64,000 bases of DNA from Rhizopus sp. PT2906 (GCA_025529335.1 JAMYHX010000001.1:62001-126000); one strand, 5' to 3'. Shown: positions 1 through 12,859, counted from the first letter of the stretch. Made by a program: numbers and translations. Notes: generated by a model from the letters alone, not told the origin.

Positions 1-104
1 ATTTCGGTGATATCGTCCTTACCTTGAGAGGTAACAATAGAAATAATAGTCTTGGTCAAAGACATGATTTTGAGCAGTACTTTCAGTGTATCAGCCAGGC
101 TCAT
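1..104 (-). CDS. Divergent ORF upstream of Fanzor copy 1 (partial, runs off window)
   Basis: An open frame begins at an ATG (104-102, minus strand) and runs off the window edge; it starts MSLADTLKVLLKIM and continues through a TSQGKDD segment. The same protein segment (LADALKVLLKIM ... VSQGKND) is encoded upstream of the second Fanzor copy at 14086-14304, so it is conserved between copies at the amino-acid level and lies head-to-head with the Fanzor-type gene. No known domain is recognised. A GTAAG sits at the same place in both copies (after the SQ codons), so an intron donor there is possible. It could be an accessory gene of the element or a captured host exon. Confidence 0.45.
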   Translation of the reverse strand, partial: MSLADTLKVLLKIMSLTKTIISIVTSQGKDDITE

Positions 105-465
105 ATTAAATACAAGTCAACACACTACGTTCATGAAAACATATAGATGATGCTAGAGTTCGTGTTTCTTCTTTTCTCTCTTCACTGTTACTTCTTCAAT
201 CACTGTTCCTGGTGTTTAGATGATGATTCATGACCATCGTGTGTCATTTTAGTATCCTTATCCCATCACTTTTATAAAGAAAACTACTTTGAGGGCCACA
301 CTAAGAAGTGCAGTGTGTCAAAAGTGGAGTACTTTTTTAATCGAGAACCATTTTGCTATCAAAGAAAATATGATTAATTAATAAAAACAATGTTGTCGAT
401 CGTTAATTTGACATGACAAGGCTATCCACAGTTACTTTTCCTTTTCCCTTTTTCTTTACTTCAAC

Positions 466-1480
466 ATGAAGCGAAAGAAAGACGATGATCCTTCGCCTCC
501 AAAGGCAAAGCGAAATAAAGGGAAAGGTATGTAAGCTGCAAGGTTGATATGTCATTTATTAAGGGCTTATTAACTGTCGATCGCGGGCTCCCTTCTTTGT
601 TTGCACAAACACAAACTCATTCAAAAATACACCTTTAGAAGCAGGTGATAATAATTTTCAAGAAGCTCCATTACTTAGAAAAGGTAAAGATAAACATCTA
701 TTAGTTCCATCTGTTTTATAACAGATTTTGCAATAGACAAGAACATCTGTACTACTTTGAAAGCTGCTAAAGAAAACACATCTGCTCCTGGTCCCTCAAA
801 TGTTGTCATCAATGAAAAAACATCTATGCCTGCAGTCAACAGAGACACAAGTGTTCAAGCTGTATTACCTGCTCCTACTCTTTCCACTAGCTGTACTTCT
901 ACTCCTATCAAGGCATCCAAGAAATATCAAGACAAGGTTGATAAGGCTGAAGCACTTAAAAAGGAAAAGAGAAAAGAACAAGACGACAACAAATGAGCAA
1001 AAACAAGTACGATGTCCTTCTTGTAATGGAACCGATCACTCTCGCTCCTCCAGCAAGTTATGTCCTATGAATAAGTCAAAAACGAAGCCTCCAAAGCCCA
1101 AGGATACCGTCAAGAAAACTTCTCTAATCAAGACATTTTTGGCTAATACTTGCAAATATCCCAAGTTCGTTATCTTGATTCAAGAAGTAGCTGACCATAT
1201 TACTCAACTGGTATATGCTAGCTCCATTTTTACTAATTACTATTTCTTGGAACTTCTCGAGAATGGTGAAGAACTACCTGTAGTCACTCAAAACCTGTTC
1301 TATAACATATTTTCCATCTTTGCTGGCCAAGGAAAACATGTCACTGATAGTATCAAGAAGAGCTTCAAGACCTTTTGTGAATCTACTTCTCTTACTCGAT
1401 TTGGGTCAAAGTGAAGAGACACTCGGTCCTCAAGTGTGAATCTTGTAATACGGTGTAGAATGGCGATGTGAACAGTGGAT

Positions 1481-1515
<35 letters not shown>

Positions 1516-1622
1516 CAACAATGAAAGTCTCCCCCACTTCAAATAGCCTATAAAAGATTAATTGTACTCCTGGATTTAATGTCCTGTCTATAACGGCAGT
1601 GTATTCCTTAACACTTTGGTAA
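466..1622 (+). pseudogene. Fanzor-type nuclease gene, internally deleted pseudogene (copy 1)
   Basis: The gene starts with a basic N-terminus (MKRKKDDDPSPPKAKR) at 466. Exons 466-526, 639-683 and 725 onward are joined by GT-AG introns that keep the frame. A zinc-knuckle-like segment CPSCNGTDHSRSSSKLC follows at about 1012-1065, then a helical region up to about 1400. The C-terminal zinc-ribbon tail is recognisable from about 1410: HSVLKCESCNTV, a TAG stop in place of the expected Trp codon, then NGDVN, DNNESLPHF and a final SITAVYSLTLW before TAA at 1620. The central RuvC-like part is absent. Other damage includes a frameshift near 985-995, another near 1410, and an (AT)n run inserted in the zinc-ribbon region. 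The family would normally be an RNA-guided, transposon-encoded nuclease acting in the nucleus; this copy cannot make one. Confidence 0.65.
1484..1511. repeat. (AT)n microsatellite inside the Fanzor tail
   Basis: An uninterrupted AT dinucleotide run of about 28 bp interrupts the zinc-ribbon region of copy 1, between the NGDVN-like and DNNES-like segments. Copy 2 has no such run at the equivalent place, so it expanded after the gene stopped being constrained. Confidence 0.9.
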
Positions 1623-1707
1623 GTATAAAATGGATAAGGTATTCTTTTTTTATTCATTAGTCTTCTAGTTTAATAAACTATAGTTTACATTATATTCTAT
1701 ATATATA

Positions 1708-3149
1708 TTAATCACTATCATGATAACTGTTTGGTTTTTGAGTTTGATATGAAAACCTCTGAGCGTACGTCTTTTGTGGTTTCTTTCGGACACCATTTTC
1801 ATAATGAATGACAGTAGCAAAAGCATAAGCTTCATCACTACTACAGCTGCTGGCGTCATCATCATCATCATCACCTTGTTCTTCTGTATCACGGGGTATA
1901 TTTAATGTGGTATATCGATTACAACGAGAATGTCGTTCGATCATGTGCCAAAGAGTACGTTGGCAGTGTAGTCTATATTGTTCTCTTTGTGCTATGTTTG
2001 TTACATCTTGAAGTGTGGATGCACTGATAAACAAGACCGAAAGTGGGTCTTGTAAGTTGTATCGTCGCATGATGTTGGGCATCTCATGGGCTAGAAACAG
2101 TTTACGTTCCGCATAGACACTGTTATCACTTTGCAATCTCTTTTGGTCAATCACCAGGATGACTCGGCTCCACCAGGAACAAGACGACGTATGAGTTTGC
2201 TCGATAGATTGTGATAAGTTGTCAAGAAGGGTATAGAGAGAATGCCTTTTAATAATGTGAGTATTATATATAATGCAATAATACAACCTACATGGTATTA
2301 GAAGGTACAATGACTAGAGTTGAGGTCAAGCCAAGTCTCTTTCTTACATTGTCTGAAAGATAAGGTTGAGCTATAACCATTGCAGGCTCATAAACGTACT
2401 GTATCAGTGTTATTAGTGATTGGTTTTGATCTATTGACCATGTCAGTGACTTTTCATCACCTTGGTAAGTCTATTGTAAGTCTTTAGTCCTTGTGCATAA
2501 ATATTCGGACATCCAATACATTACTGCGCAGGTGTTTGTGTAATTGAATAGCAATTGTATTGTGTTTGTATGACTTTCTCCTGTCTTCAAAGTAAAGAAT
2601 ACTTAATGCATATAAAGTATATTTTGTTTTTATTTTTACCATTGCATAAACAGGGACTACAAAATGATGGAATCTCTCATATGAACCTGCACTGAATGTC
2701 TCTCTTTTACAGGGTATAAAACAGCCTGCTGGTTCTATTAGACAGGGATCTTTTGTTGGTACTTGATAATAACTGTTAAGTGATTTGGGTGTCAACGGTG
2801 GAGAGGAAAGATCTTTGTATGGTGATTGCCATCGATGATAATCTAAGCTGCTATTTCTTGAAACGTTGCTACTGATTGATAATGTACGTCTGTATAGTGA
2901 AGAAGACGCAGTACTGGTGGAAGATACAGTAGAATTTCTAGACAGTCTGGGACATTTCGATTCGTCAATAGAAGCCGTGTCACTTATACATTCTTTTCTA
3001 TAGTTTTCTTGTTCAAGCTTTTACAGAATCATTAATTCTCTTTCTCTCAAATAGTCTTTCTTCCTTACATCGTCTAGTAAACTAAGCTTCGAAGCCTCTG
3101 ATATAAGTCGATCAAATTGATCCCAGTTTGAGTTGTTATACATTGCCAT
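1708..3149 (-). CDS. Hypothetical multi-exon protein
   Basis: No family is recognised. The start is at 3149 (MAMYNNSNWDQFDRLISEA) and the stop at 1710-1708. The exon running down to 2640 holds a Ser-rich stretch and then FHHFVVPVYAM. It is followed by a GT-AG intron 2639-2585, an exon reading TGESHTNTIQLLFNYTNT, a probable intron of 54 bp ending near 2477, and an exon reading GDEKSLTWSIDQNQ. The last exon (from about 2260 down) has a conserved-looking globular part (SWWSRVILVIDQKRLQS), an acidic EEQGDDDDDD run, and a basic C-terminus. An in-frame TAA at 3023-3021 must be removed by an intron (a frame-keeping 78-bp GT-AG candidate spans 3024-2947) or the gene is broken. The junction between about 2260 and 2350 could not be settled. 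Confidence 0.5.
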
Positions 3150-4317
3150 TTTAGAAAGAAAAGAGAAAAAGGAGAAAGAAAGTAAGATGCGAAAAGTCTT
3201 TTACAATAAAAATAAACGGGAACACAAAGTGGCACATATACGAACAAGCCTAAAAGCTAAATTTGGGTGCTGTTTTCATCTTTTTCTGTTTACGCAAATA
3301 CACTATACGCACCAACATTAACTCGTCCTTTAGCCTTTCGTGACTTTGTTTGTCACTTAATTGATCTTAATTATCAACGTATAACACACACTCCCTTTCT
3401 TAATGGCTGATATCACAAACATTGTTCCTTGATCGAATGAGTCTTGGCAAGCACTTTATGGCTACTCACTGTGAGTCATGGGAAAAAAAAATATGGGTTT
3501 GCTGTTAAGCTTACGTTGTGCTCTGGTGCAAATAAAAACTTGTTTGCTTATTTTTCTTCTTATTCCTCATTTGGTCATATTTTTATGTCTACTTGTATAT
3601 CGTTTCTAATGCTTTTTTGATTAATTACAAGTTGCTTGTTCAGATGCTCAAAATGATGGGTTGAATACCCACAGACACACATTTACACAAGGAATGAGGG
3701 ACAGTCCTTCTTGCTGTTTTGTGACGAAGTCCTTGATTAGTTGCAAAAATGAACGCTGTAAGAAAAAAAAAAAAAAAAGTGGCTGTGTTGTTTGGCCACC
3801 AGAATTTTTCTGCAAAAAAAGAAGGAGATCTTTAATTTCCATGGATGGTCACCGTGATATTCCCTTTGATATTATTGGGCCACAGAAAACCAAGACTTAT
3901 TTACCACCTTGCAAGTAAAGACGAGGCAAAAAAAAAGAAGGACAAGATGGATCGAAAGCTTCTAAAATAGGTAAATGAACACAAGCGTGCATTATAGAAA
4001 TCAATTTATTTTATTGTTCTTCTCATCACCATGGAAACTGTCTTACCACGTTTACTGTGTTACCATAGGAAAGTTCAGGGCTTCTCCTTCTTTACATCAT
4101 ATGGTCTAGTCCATATTAAGTAATAAGCTCCCTTTGGACTTCTTTGGTAAGGCTATAGACATAACTTTTTGCGCGTACGCGTACATTTTTTCCCTTGTTT
4201 GAAGAGTGTGAAAGGCAAGTCTTTCTTTTTTTTTCTTCACCATTATAAAGAGTATATTTTTAAAAGACAGACATTTTTCTCTTTGTTTCATGAACGACAA
4301 ACCAGTACATTTCGCCC
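3150..4317. other. Intergenic region, divergent promoters
   Basis: This 1.2-kb spacer separates the hypothetical minus-strand gene from the plus-strand methyltransferase, so it must hold both promoters. It contains an A-run at about 3763-3778, a T-run at about 4207-4213 close to the next gene, and short open frames without splice support or recognisable motifs. No RNA gene or repeat copy is seen. Confidence 0.6.
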
Positions 4318-5136
4318 ATGGCAAAAGGCAAAAGAATTGAAGAAGAGGAGCCACCCATTGCTACAATTGAAGGTTGGGAAGATGGTCAACCATTTAAACG
4401 AGAGATTCATAAATTAGATCGTTGGGAACTTCAATCGGCTGACACATTGACAATTCATATTGGCTCTTATGACATTGTGTTGGTACAAGACCCTCATTCG
4501 AACTACTTGGGTGGATACATTTGGTTGAGTTCTATCATATTTTGCTCTTATTTGGAAAGGCTAAAGAAAAAGAAGGATAGACGTGGTTTGATCAATTTGG
4601 ATCCCTCTAAGCGATGGGTTGAGTTGGGGTCTGGTATTGGGTTACTTGGTATCATGTTACATAAGCTCGGTATTGAAGACGTAACGATGACAGATATTGG
4701 AGAGTTGGTAAATACGATGGAAAGAAATGTGGAAGCCAATCAGATAGCTGTCAAGTCTATTAGTGGTAGAAGAAAGAACCAGACCAATGAAAATACGATT
4801 GTGATAGAACCCTTGTTATGGAATAATAAGCAAGAAATGGATTATATTAAATCAACTGGGGATATTGATTATATCTTGGCTTGTGATTGCATTTACTCAG
4901 AAGCGAGTGCTGTTGATTTAGTAGAAACAATGTATTATTTATCAAATGAGAAGACGACGATTATTTGTATTAGTGAAGTTAGAAATCAAGCAGCACAAGA
5001 TAAATTTATGACTGAGGCTTTAAGTAAGTTTAGAGTCGAATTAATACCAGCTATTAAATGGCAAAAGAAAATCAATCAAGTTAAATTTGATGAAACAGTC
5101 AACTTTTACATGTTGAACAAAAAGACTTGTCTTTAA
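4318..5136 (+). CDS. METTL21/Methyltransf_16-family protein lysine methyltransferase
   Basis: This is a 272-residue, single-exon protein of the seven-beta-strand S-adenosylmethionine-dependent methyltransferase class. AdoMet motif I is WVELGSGIGLLGI (about residues 100-112), followed by an acidic strand end (VTMTDIGEL) and the family's later motif DYILACDCIYSE (about residues 183-194), where METTL21-type enzymes carry their Asp-x-x-Tyr signature. Members methylate lysines on elongation factors, chaperones or VCP; the particular substrate cannot be read from the sequence. The start at 4318 fits the family length and lies just after a T-rich leader. A T-tract of about 20 bp and a (TG)n run follow the stop, before the DOCK gene about 200 bp downstream on the same strand. 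Confidence 0.8.
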   Translation: MAKGKRIEEEEPPIATIEGWEDGQPFKREIHKLDRWELQSADTLTIHIGSYDIVLVQDPHSNYLGGYIWLSSIIFCSYLERLKKKKDRRGLINLDPSKRWVELGSGIGLLGIMLHKLGIEDVTMTDIGELVNTMERNVEANQIAVKSISGRRKNQTNENTIVIEPLLWNNKQEMDYIKSTGDIDYILACDCIYSEASAVDLVETMYYLSNEKTTIICISEVRNQAAQDKFMTEALSKFRVELIPAIKWQKKINQVKFDETVNFYMLNKKTCL

Positions 5137-5201
5137 AGTCAGCAAATAAAACCTGCACTTTATTCTTTATTCTTTATTCTTTATTTTTTATTTTTTTTTT
5201 A

Positions 5202-5232
<31 letters not shown>

Positions 5233-5338
5233 TCTTGATCAATTGTCCTTATTATATTTTCATTATCCTTTTATTAAAACGGTATAAGCACATACAATAC
5301 AATAAATAGCCAATTAAATCATCTATATTTGGATAGTT

Positions 5339-8300
5339 ATGAAGTGGTTACCACTACCAAAGATAGTGCATGGCATTGCTATTTATCCATTCACTCCCTC
5401 TACTTTATTACCTACAAGACCTTATTCAACTAGCAACATGTCAACAACTAATTCAGTGATTGACGACGCTTCGACAGTCACTTCCTCATCTTCAAATATT
5501 ACAGATCAACCTGCCTCGACCAACATAGAGGACTATAGTCACTTGATACCACTTGAAGTAGGCGATGAATTATTCATTATTGAACAACAAGGTCAATGGT
5601 ACAGAGGTTACGTATTATGCGCATATGAAGAGGGTAAAAAGCCAAATAACGCACCGATCGGTTGCTTTCCTCGTTCTCATGTCCAAATCAAGGAGTATAT
5701 TAACATTGGTTCAGACGAAGCTGACATCTTACCATTCAAACCTCATGCTGACGAACAACCAAGTAGTAGACCACCTACGATGATTGAAATTCCAAATGGT
5801 TTACCGAGATCATTTTCTGAATCCTATATTCAGTCAACAAAGCAGAGTTTAAATATTATCACAGACAATGTAACACCGCCACGGCCAGGTAGCTTCAGTG
5901 ATCTTAATTTGGAATATCAAGCACCTGATTTTAAAAAGCCAAATCATGCTCGTATACCCCCACCACCACTACCGCTCGCCAGATTCGATCAGTCGACCAT
6001 CACGGGAAGCTCAGAGCCATTGGTGGATGAAATCGCAGCTTGTGTGAGTGAATGGAATAGCTTGCTGTATAAATATATCAAGCAAAGAAACTATAATGCC
6101 TTTCATACCGTCAAGGACAACATCAATTATTTATTTCAGGCTAGAAGACAGCTGCTAGACCAAGCCTTATCCAGAGAGGAGCTATCCAAGCTTCGGAAGG
6201 ATATAGTCTATCGTATGGTCATTAGCAATTTAGAGCAGAATCAAGATATGATCATCCGTCACCCTGAAAAGGGTTATCTGTTAGACGCAACAAACACTTC
6301 CTTGAGCACTATTTACAAAATGCATTGGAAATTTGCTGTGACTACAACTACATCGACTACAACCAAATCGATGCCTCCTCTATTGCCAAAAAGTAGCTCA
6401 AGTTCTTCACTAAAACAAGATAATGCCATGATTAACGCTAGTGCGGTAACCCTTAGCACGATCAATTCTGTTACTTCTTCAGCCACAACGACGACAACCA
6501 ACAGTACAGCTGCGACAACACCAACAACAACCTTACCCGAAAAACAAAATCAAAAGGGTGCCAAGTTTTACCACTTGTATTTTGAATTTAAGGCCTGTGT
6601 AGCTCACATTTGTCAGCCTGGAGAATATACCGAGCTCTATTTTACACTCTACTCAGCTGCAGAAAAGAAGTATCTCACCGAGCGGTTTGTCGTCATCTTG
6701 AACCATCAAGGCATGCCCAAAGATGAGAGCCAAATTGGAAGACTACAGACTCTTTTTGTGGATCTATCTACACATGATTTACTCGATAATGTCTATCTCG
6801 TTTGTCACATTGTTCGATTAGGAGGAATGAAGTTCACAGACAAGGAGTATTTTGGCAGCATTAGTTCACATACACCTTTCATCTTACATGGAAATAAGCA
6901 TCAGTCCTTTCAAAAGCTACCCAATACAAACCCAACGATCAATATGTGCAGACGCCCCTTTGGCTGCGCTGTCCTCAAATTGAGCACTCTCCTTCTTCAG
7001 TTTGATCCCGCGACCATTTCGTCAGCTGCACCCGCAGCACAGCAGCCTTCCCTGCTTGATCACAGCATGCCTATATTCATACCAGCATCTGAATCGGGCT
7101 ATGCCACGCTTCATGAAGACATCATTTCCAACAATGCCAAAGAGTTCACAAAGAATCCCAAGGCTGAAATGATTCGAGTGTCACTGCGTACGTTCTATGG
7201 ATTCTTGGACGAGGTGCTCAAGACGAATACTGCTCTCTTGCATGGCATTCCACACACATTAAGACTTGGATTTGCAGACGCCGTCTTTTCCGATGACACA
7301 CGAAACGAACTCTACGTGACACTGACTTCAGGCGACCTTACTCAATTTGGCAGATCAAGAAACATTCAAGTGACAATGTGCGTCAGGGACAATCGAACTG
7401 GCGATATCATTGAAAACGCCATATCTGCAGGGGCTGGTGCACGCCCTGTGACCTATTGGGAGAGCATGGTCTTTTATCACGAACTAAGACCGACGTGGAA
7501 CGAGACAGTCAAGATCAACATGAACGATCTCCACCAATGGGAGCGCTCACATATCTATCTGACAGTCAAACATCGAAGTAGTCATTATAATGGTCCACAA
7601 GCACAAAACCAGTCTGGTGCCTCTCCTTATTCTGGAGGAGGAGAAAAGATCATCGCGATGGGATTCCTCCCGCTCTTTTTGCCACCTCTTCACCGCGACT
7701 TTATTGCAGACGGAGTGCATACCCTGCATCTGTACAAGTACGATCGTGTATCGGCTAACCCCAGAGGATACCTCGATAACGCCTCCTGGCTTGCCCGGTC
7801 CACTGCACCTTCCAATATGCAGACAGATCATGGAATCAAGGCACGGTCACCGTATGGCCACACCAGATTCGATCATCACAGCTCGCCTTCGAACAACAGT
7901 TTCAAGAGCATGGCAGGATCTATCGCGTCAAATGCATTTGCAAGCAGTTCAAGCCTGAACGAAGTCAGTTCGATTGGATCTGGATCGACAGTGACACAGC
8001 AACAGACAGCGGCTGGAAAGGTCTCTATGCTGCGTGACACAATTACGTTATCCACCTTTTTATGCTCTACCCAATTTACACAGAACAAGACTCTTGTCAA
8101 ACTCCTGAATTGGCGTTCACTGATTGAAGATGGAATTGACGGAAACACAGAATTGATGACTGTTTTGGATGAACTGACGTTTATTGGTGAAGTGGAAGTC
8201 GTCAAGTTTCTGGGCGATATATTTGACGCACTATTTGATATACTCGTTTACCAACACGAACCGACTGTGACTGAAAAGAAAGTGAACGAGATAAATGATC

Positions 8301-11300
8301 AGGTCTTGGCAGCGATCATCTGGCTATTGGGTATTGTTCAAGATCGACGGTTCAGTAACTTTAGACCTGTACTGGATGTTTATATAGAAAATAGATTTTC
8401 TGTTCAAGAATACCGACAGCAAAGCTCAAGCCTCCAAAACTACAGCTATTTGCCCGCCAACGAGACGACATACGATGAACTGCTCAAGGGCCTCCGCAGG
8501 CTGTGTGAAAATCCAGGTGATGCGGCAAAGGCCAAACTACTGCGTAGTAGCATGAAAGTCTGGGACTACCTTTTTAGATTTATCGTACGTTCAAGATTAT
8601 GTCAGCAACAAAAGGAGGACCCAGACGAACGTCAGGTGGTTGACAAGATGTACAAGGAAGGCGTGTACAGTTTGCTAAAGAGCATTCAATCTATCATGGA
8701 TCCAGATCAGCCTAATACCATGATTGGCACACAGACCTTGGCACTTCAGCATTTTGCTGATATCCTTGTTGAGCTTCGCCAAATCTTTTCTTCTCAACAG
8801 ATCAACTCCCTTGCCATCGGCTTCATCGACGCCTGCTCGCACGTCACTGGCCGTCTTGTCGGGTTCAAATTGGGAATGATTCTGAACATTGTGAAGGGTC
8901 CGATCTTCAATGACCCTAGTTGCCGCTTGGAGCTCACCAAAAATGTCTTTCGCTGGATCCGACTGTGGCTCAATTCATACATGACAACGGCAAAGGACGT
9001 TATATTCGCACGACAGATAGAGCAGCAGTCGTCTGATGTTGATCATCAACAGACGAGATTACCAAGGGCACAATGGATCGAAAACTTGAGACTGTCAGTC
9101 ACAATTATGAGCGAAGTATTGGAGAAAGTCAGAAAATCGGTCGGTATGACTTCGTCTGGTCTCTTTACGGCCGTCACGTCGCCAACATCTACTTACCCTT
9201 CTCGACCAACGTCCTTTGCTACCAGTCATGGTGACGAGGATGTGATTTCAGCTTCGCCCGAGAGTTCGCACCATGATCTCGTCGTCATCACAGATGCAGC
9301 TTTGGAACTCGTGCCTCAGCTTTTGAATGCGTACAAGGATATCCAACGTCTGACGATCCAGGCACTGCATGTATCTAATATACCACCTGCCTCACATGAT
9401 TCGTCACCAACCTCTAGACCCCACTCAAGACAGTCATTTAGCGTAAAAAGAGAAAGAGGCGGGTCTATCGCTAGCAAAAGCCCTGGTGCAGATATTCAAG
9501 AAGCATCAAATACCTCTAGTGCCACTAGCAGTACGCTTCGACAGGCTACTATCAACAATGCTGACAAGTCGAAATTTACAGTTGTCCTACAAGCTCTCAA
9601 CTCTTCACCTACCTCACCCTTCCCTAGTACATATCCTTTCCAGCCAAAGACAAACGGGGCCGATCAGGGTGCAAACATCGAATGTGCAGCTCTGGTCAGC
9701 ACAGGTCTGTTGGATCTTACGGTTGTCTTGCTAGAACTCTTTTACTTGACACCCAAACAGCAGTGGTTGAACTTTATGAAAAAGATGATTGAACAAGAGG
9801 GCATTGAAGAAACAGCCGAGTTCTTGCGCAAGGTCATTTATACCTGTATGGCTATCTTATTTGGTGACAACCTGTTGTTACTTGAAGAAACAAGTTTGTT
9901 GACAGATTGCATGACCCGTAGCGAGGACGATAGGACACGAGAGACACGAAAGATTCCAAGGGATTGGCTCAACTTGAATATCATTGCTCACCAAATTGTG
10001 CTTGTCCATATTCTTGAGCCCATCAAGGATATCTTGGAGCTGCCGTCATTTATTCCCGCTGAGGCTGCTTATGCCACCCATGATGAGTTTGAGGAAGCAA
10101 CGGATCAACGATCTATTGGCGAGCAGCGATCAACTCTCTTGCTCTGGCGGGTTTATTTTGTCGGATTCTTGCGGGTCGTCGGCAGTCCAGCGCTTGAGGT
10201 GTCTCAACTGACGCCTCAGGCGCAACGAGCGGTTTGGAAAATAGCAGGAAATATGCGTGGAGAAGTGGGTGCAAAGACATTCTTATCCCTTTGGGAACTC
10301 GCAAGGAAACAAAAGATCTTGGAAAGACGTATGGTACCTCACGAGGGAGAAGAGCAACAACAGAATAGGAATAGCAAGCCAGTGATCCCGTTGACGAACG
10401 ATTACTTTGGTGGTGATTTTGCATCATCTGTTCTTAGCGGCACGAGCTTCTTTTCTAATGAACATATTCACTTTTCTGATGATCTCGCAAGAAGGGCGGA
10501 AGAGGAACCTCATTATCGACATAGTATCAGAATTGGGCCTACAGATGAAGTTTCTCTGTCAGCGATTCATGAGGAAGAGAACTTTGATGATTATATCAAG
10601 ACAGATATCTCCTTTCTCCAGGCTGATCTCTCCTATCACATACTCAGTCCGATGTGTTCTGTCAGTCTGACGCTCCATGACCGTGTACGCCTTAATGCTT
10701 TCTCAGTGATTGCTGATATCATTGCTATCGAACTGTACTCGTACGGCCACCTGATCCATGTTCAGCACTTACTGATCAGCACTCTGGATCGCCTCATCAT
10801 GTCTGAAAATAAAGGTGACGAGCAGATACAAAACAAGATGGCTATGGAGCTTGATTATGCTGTAGAATACCGACTTAAGGCAGATGAACGACCAGATCTG
10901 ATACCCATCGGAAAGAAGTCGGTCGATTCGCTCTGCAAGTTCTTGGGACTCTTGCTTCAGATCAGAAGCCTGCCTGCTGACAATGAGTTTATGGACGAAC
11001 GTATCACTGCGACATTGAAGTTGATGAAATTCATTCAAGTGATTGAACGGGAGGAGATCTACATCAAGTACGTGCACCAACTTGTACAGCTGCATCTCGA
11101 CAGTCGCAACTATATTGAGGCTGCCCTCACCCTTCGTTTCCATGCAGATCTTCTTCACTGGGACCCAACAGACAAGCTGGAAGAAGTGCCCGAACTCTTT
11201 TTGCCTGCCCAAAGTTCGTTTAGCAGAAAGGAAGCACTATACATGAAGATGATATCCTATCTTGAACAAGGAAATGCGTGGGAACTGTGTGTAGAGTTAT

Positions 11301-12835
11301 GCAAGGAGCTCGCATATGAATACGAAAACAATATCTATGATTACAATAAGCTCTCTGAAATACTTCAACGCCAGGCTACTTTGGTTGAAAACGTTGTGAA
11401 AAAGGATCGATGCTTTACAGAGTACTTTCGTGTTGGCTTTTATGGTCGTGGGTTCCCACCAAGCAGTCGCAATCAACAGTATATCTACCGTGGCCTTGAA
11501 TGGGAAAAGATGTCGTCCTTTGTGGAGCGAATGCAGAATCGTCACCCGAATGCTCAGCTACTGCCCAGTAAACTATCCAATGCGGCTACATTGAATGAAG
11601 ATCAGCTTAAGGAACTCGAAGCATCACTCGATGGTCAGTACCTCCAGATTACTCCTGTCGTGCCTATTCCTAATGCAGATTCAATTGCCTGTCTAACCAA
11701 TCCACATGCGCCCGAAAGCGTCAAAAAGTACTACTCGTTCAATTCGGTTTCCCGATTCTCTTTCACTCATCCCATCATCAAGGAAACGACCAAGCCTGAC
11801 GATGATAAGCAGCCTGAATCCGACTTTTTGAATCTGTGGACGGAAAAGATTGATTTTGTTTGCGAAGATCAATTTCCTACCATTGTCAGAAGGTCCCGTA
11901 TCGTCTCGATTCATGCAAAGGAAGTTTCACCAATAGAGAATGCTGTCAAAACGATGGAAGATAAGAATGTAGAATTAGCCTCATTAGAAAAGAAATACGC
12001 TGCCTATTTGAACACACGTAGATCCTCTTCCATCACTCAACCGGTTAACATCAATCCATTTTCAATGTCGTTAAATGGCGCAGTTGATGCTCCTGTCAAT
12101 GGTGGCGTTCCTTTATACAAGAAGGCGTTCCTTAGTAAAGAATACTGGAACAAGCACCCCGAGATGCATCCATGGATTGAAAGACTTCAAGCTGCCATTT
12201 ATGATCAGGTAAATAAGAATAATGAAAAAAAAAAGAAAAGTAAGCCAACTTCTTTATCAGGTGCGCATTATCGAACAATGTTTGGGAACTCATAGTAAAC
12301 TGGTCAGCTCTGAGATGAAACCATTCCATGCAACGCTGACGGAGTGTAAGCATAAAAGGTTATATTTACCAGAATAGAAATTGACTGAATTCACATAGTT
12401 TTCCACAAGAACTTTGCAGAAGAAATCAAACAACTTAAAGAAAAGAAGCCCCAAGATAAACCAGGTTCGAAATCAAGTTCATTTATGAGCCAGAGAAGAT
12501 CAACATACAGTGATCATGATACTTCACCTACTCTATCGCGACAGAGCACTGCGGCTAGTCTTACCAGTTTACCAACCATCCCAGCATTATCGCCCGTGAG
12601 TCGTGCGTTTTCGATAAAAAATTCCGTGATTGAAGGATCACCAGGGAACCCTACTCCATTTCACTCATATGCGTTTGAAAATGCAAGCATGTCTCGAGCA
12701 GAAAGTCTTTCTCGTACATTAAAGATGTCGTTACGTAAAAAGTCCCGTAAGAAATCGCCTAGTATAGCCAGTGTACAACTGACAACAAACACTGTGCCCA
12801 ACATGTCCTCATCATCCAACAAACCTCAATTATAA
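5339..12835 (+). CDS. DOCK-family Rho GEF (SH3, DHR-1, DHR-2), fungal Dck1-like
   Basis: The proposed CDS is join(5339..12208, 12261..12345, 12399..12835), giving 2,463 residues; the two introns are 52 and 53 bp. The first exon alone reads on past the 5' splice site to a false stop at 12295. The N-terminus has an SH3 domain split by a Ser/Thr-rich insert (IVHGIAIYPFTP ... LEVGDELFIIEQQGQWYRGY, ending GCFPRSHVQI). DHR-1 (C2-like, phosphoinositide-binding) starts near residue 650 (NELYVTLTSGDL). DHR-2, the catalytic domain that exchanges nucleotide on Rac/Cdc42-type GTPases, begins near residue 1909 (YIEAALTLRFHADLLHW) and ends after the spliced segment CLGTHSKLVSSEMKPFH. A Ser-rich basic tail follows. 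Members act with ELMO-type partners in polarity, wall integrity and mitophagy. The start at 5339 places the Trp-containing SH3 start correctly. Confidence 0.9.
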
Positions 12836-12859
12836 ATAGTTTTCATTTAAAAATAAATA

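Larger units (their letters stand above)
1..1680 (+). mobile_element. Fanzor-type (eukaryotic TnpB-like) element remnant, copy 1
   Basis: The stretch aligns by eye, in inverted orientation, with 14230-12860. The shared parts are a divergent ORF (1-104), a leader (about 180-465, including the shared phrase GATGATTCATGA followed by TCGTGTGTCATTTTAGTATC apart from single changes), the last coding segment up to the stop at 1620-1622, and about 55 bp beyond it (TTTTTTATTCATTAGTCTTC). The middle of the coding region is missing here. The left end lies outside the window or at its edge, so the terminus and any target-site duplication cannot be defined. The element ends some 30 bp before the stop codon of the hypothetical gene on the minus strand. 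That it belongs to the Fanzor/TnpB class is inferred from the encoded zinc-knuckle and zinc-ribbon segments. Confidence 0.7.

Noticed and set aside
5127..5309. Small ORF rich in Phe after the methyltransferase gene
   Set aside because: It is a translation of T-runs and a (TG)n microsatellite in the 3' region.
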